Shown one piece after another: positions 63,060-64,000 of a DNA stretch of 64,000 nt. The position numbers were made by a program, and so were the translations under genes. Under the pieces are notes generated by a model that was given only the letters and a program-made list of their open reading frames with translations, was not told the origin of the DNA and did no database searches. This stretch comes from Salinibaculum litoreum. GTDB taxonomy: Archaea > Halobacteriota > Halobacteria > Halobacteriales > Haloarculaceae. The stretch's first letter is position 1. Each line of letters starts with the position of its first letter. The stretch is from assembly GCA_009789175.1 (NCBI GenBank), contig CP046866.1, forward strand, positions 2,914,001 to 2,978,000, given 5' to 3'.

Positions 63060-64000
63060 ATGTCGCAGGTAGTCGACTGGCGGGTAAGTCTCGGGCTGGT
63101 GGGGACCGTCTACCGGTATCTGACCGTCCCGCTGTTCCTGCCGATTCTGGTCGCCGTCTACTACAGGGAGAGTCCGGTCCCCTTTATCGCGGCTATTGTC
63201 GTCGCAGCCATCGTCGGGACGCTTCTGGAGTGGCAGGCACCCGACGACGAGTTGGGCCACCGCGAGGCGTTCTTACTGGTGAGTCTCACCTGGCTTGCGG
63301 TCCCGCTGCTGGGGATGATTCCGTATCTCGTCGCCGGCGACGGGACGGTCGCACAGCCGGCAAACGCGTTTTTCGAGAGCATGAGCGGGTTCACGACGAC
63401 CGGGTCCACAGTGCTGGGAAGCATCTCCTTCGAGGTCCATTCACGGTCGATGCTCATGTGGCGGCAACTCACCCAGTGGCTGGGTGGCATGGGTATCATC
63501 GTCCTCATGGTGGCCATCCTTCCCGAACTCTCGGTCGGCGGCGCACGCCTCATCCGCGAGGAGGCACCGGGCTTTGATCTGACGAAGCTCCGGCCGAAGA
63601 TTCGGGAGACGGCACGCATCCTCTGGCTCATCTATATCGGGCTGACCGTTGCCGCGGTGGCCGTCTACTACGGGCTGCATCTTCTCGGGGCCGCTCCGAA
63701 CATGGACTTCTACAACGCGGTCGCACACGCGCTGACGAGCCTCCCGACCGGTGGGTTCTCGCCGGAGGCTCGTAGCGTCGAGGCCTTCTCGCCGGCCGTC
63801 CAGTGGGCCGTGACGCTGTTTATGGTCGTCGCGGGGACGAACTTCGCGCTGTTCTGGTATGTCATCATCGGGCAACCGGAGAAGCTGGTCGACAACAGGG
63901 AGTTTCGGTCCTATCTCCTCGCGATGAGTATTGTAACGGCCGTCCTCACGGTCCTCCTGTTCACCGGTGTCGGACTGTCGTGGACCCCGACCGGCGTCGG
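63060..64000 (+). CDS. Second TrkH family transporter (3' end missing)
   Basis: 313 residues are visible; the gene runs off the window. It begins MSQVVDWRVSLGLVGTVYRY and has pore-loop signatures FFESMSGFTTTGSTVL and TSLPTGGFSPEA, typical of TrkH. It is divergent from trkA with a 105-base gap and differs from the copy at 60646, so this locus carries two distinct K+ pores. A shared TrkA is possible. Confidence 0.9.
   Translation, partial: MSQVVDWRVSLGLVGTVYRYLTVPLFLPILVAVYYRESPVPFIAAIVVAAIVGTLLEWQAPDDELGHREAFLLVSLTWLAVPLLGMIPYLVAGDGTVAQPANAFFESMSGFTTTGSTVLGSISFEVHSRSMLMWRQLTQWLGGMGIIVLMVAILPELSVGGARLIREEAPGFDLTKLRPKIRETARILWLIYIGLTVAAVAVYYGLHLLGAAPNMDFYNAVAHALTSLPTGGFSPEARSVEAFSPAVQWAVTLFMVVAGTNFALFWYVIIGQPEKLVDNREFRSYLLAMSIVTAVLTVLLFTGVGLSWTPTGV

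Overview
The window is chromosomal DNA from an extremely halophilic archaeon (class Halobacteria). The evidence is a high G+C composition, very acidic proteins, and many leaderless genes with a TATA-like box about 27 bases before the ATG. Several families are typical of haloarchaea: CheF, halocyanin, Htr-type transducers, Sec61-beta, SecE-Spt5 next to FtsZ1, D-aminoacyl-tRNA deacylase DtdA, and a Bax1/XPB pair. A member of the Haloarculaceae is plausible, but I cannot fix the genus. I found no rRNA, tRNA, CRISPR array, transposase or integrase. This is a core-genome segment of roughly 75 genes, packed tightly and often overlapping by 1-4 bases.

Layout, left half. 1-7.2 kb: end of a UPF0146 gene, a HAD hydrolase, the F420 reductase NpdG, a two-gene segment flanked by inverted structured repeats, thioredoxin, Sec61-beta, FAU-1-like RNase and an SDR enzyme. 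7.2-11.2 kb: two tandem LURP-one proteins, divergent from a membrane-bound taxis transducer. 11.3-20.7 kb: UvrA, a polytopic membrane protein, an Asp-box propeller, a PAC2 protein, CheF and a split NSUN-type RNA methyltransferase with its PUA partner. 20.7-26.4 kb: a PAS histidine kinase with a dead receiver, then the repair pair Bax1 and XPB separated by two small genes. 26.4-31.6 kb: a respiratory operon (membrane protein, membrane-anchored halocyanin, small membrane protein, Rieske, b6-type cytochrome b, subunit IV-like cytochrome, two small membrane proteins).

Right half. 31.6-41.3 kb: AN1-zinc-finger rhomboid protease overlapping endonuclease V, an SDR, a Get3-like ATPase with a tiny zinc protein, an XPD/DinG-type helicase, an aminotransferase, a YdjM-like membrane protein and a PHP protein. 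41.4-43.3 kb: a soluble PAS transducer and a small coiled-coil protein. 43.4-48.4 kb: the ftsZ1-secE-spt5 operon, DtdA and a cation/calcium exchanger. 48.5-53.6 kb: AroE, a helix-hairpin-helix protein, then pabB, pabA and pabC, which turn chorismate into p-aminobenzoate and are interrupted by an oppositely oriented lipoprotein gene. 53.7-60.6 kb: a small Rieske protein, a sugar nucleotidyltransferase, a truncated haemoglobin, 6-phosphogluconate dehydrogenase and two tandem citrate-synthase paralogues. The first paralogue has lost a key arginine and is fused to a winged-helix domain. 60.6-64 kb: a potassium uptake locus with TrkH, TrkA and a second, divergent TrkH cut by the window end.

The most unusual items are the citrate synthase-like/winged-helix fusion beside its enzyme-like paralogue, the pair of inverted ~80-bp elements whose stems differ in sequence but stay fully paired, and the 17-bp minisatellite between them. 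All functions are read from sequence motifs and remembered family features; no database search was possible.
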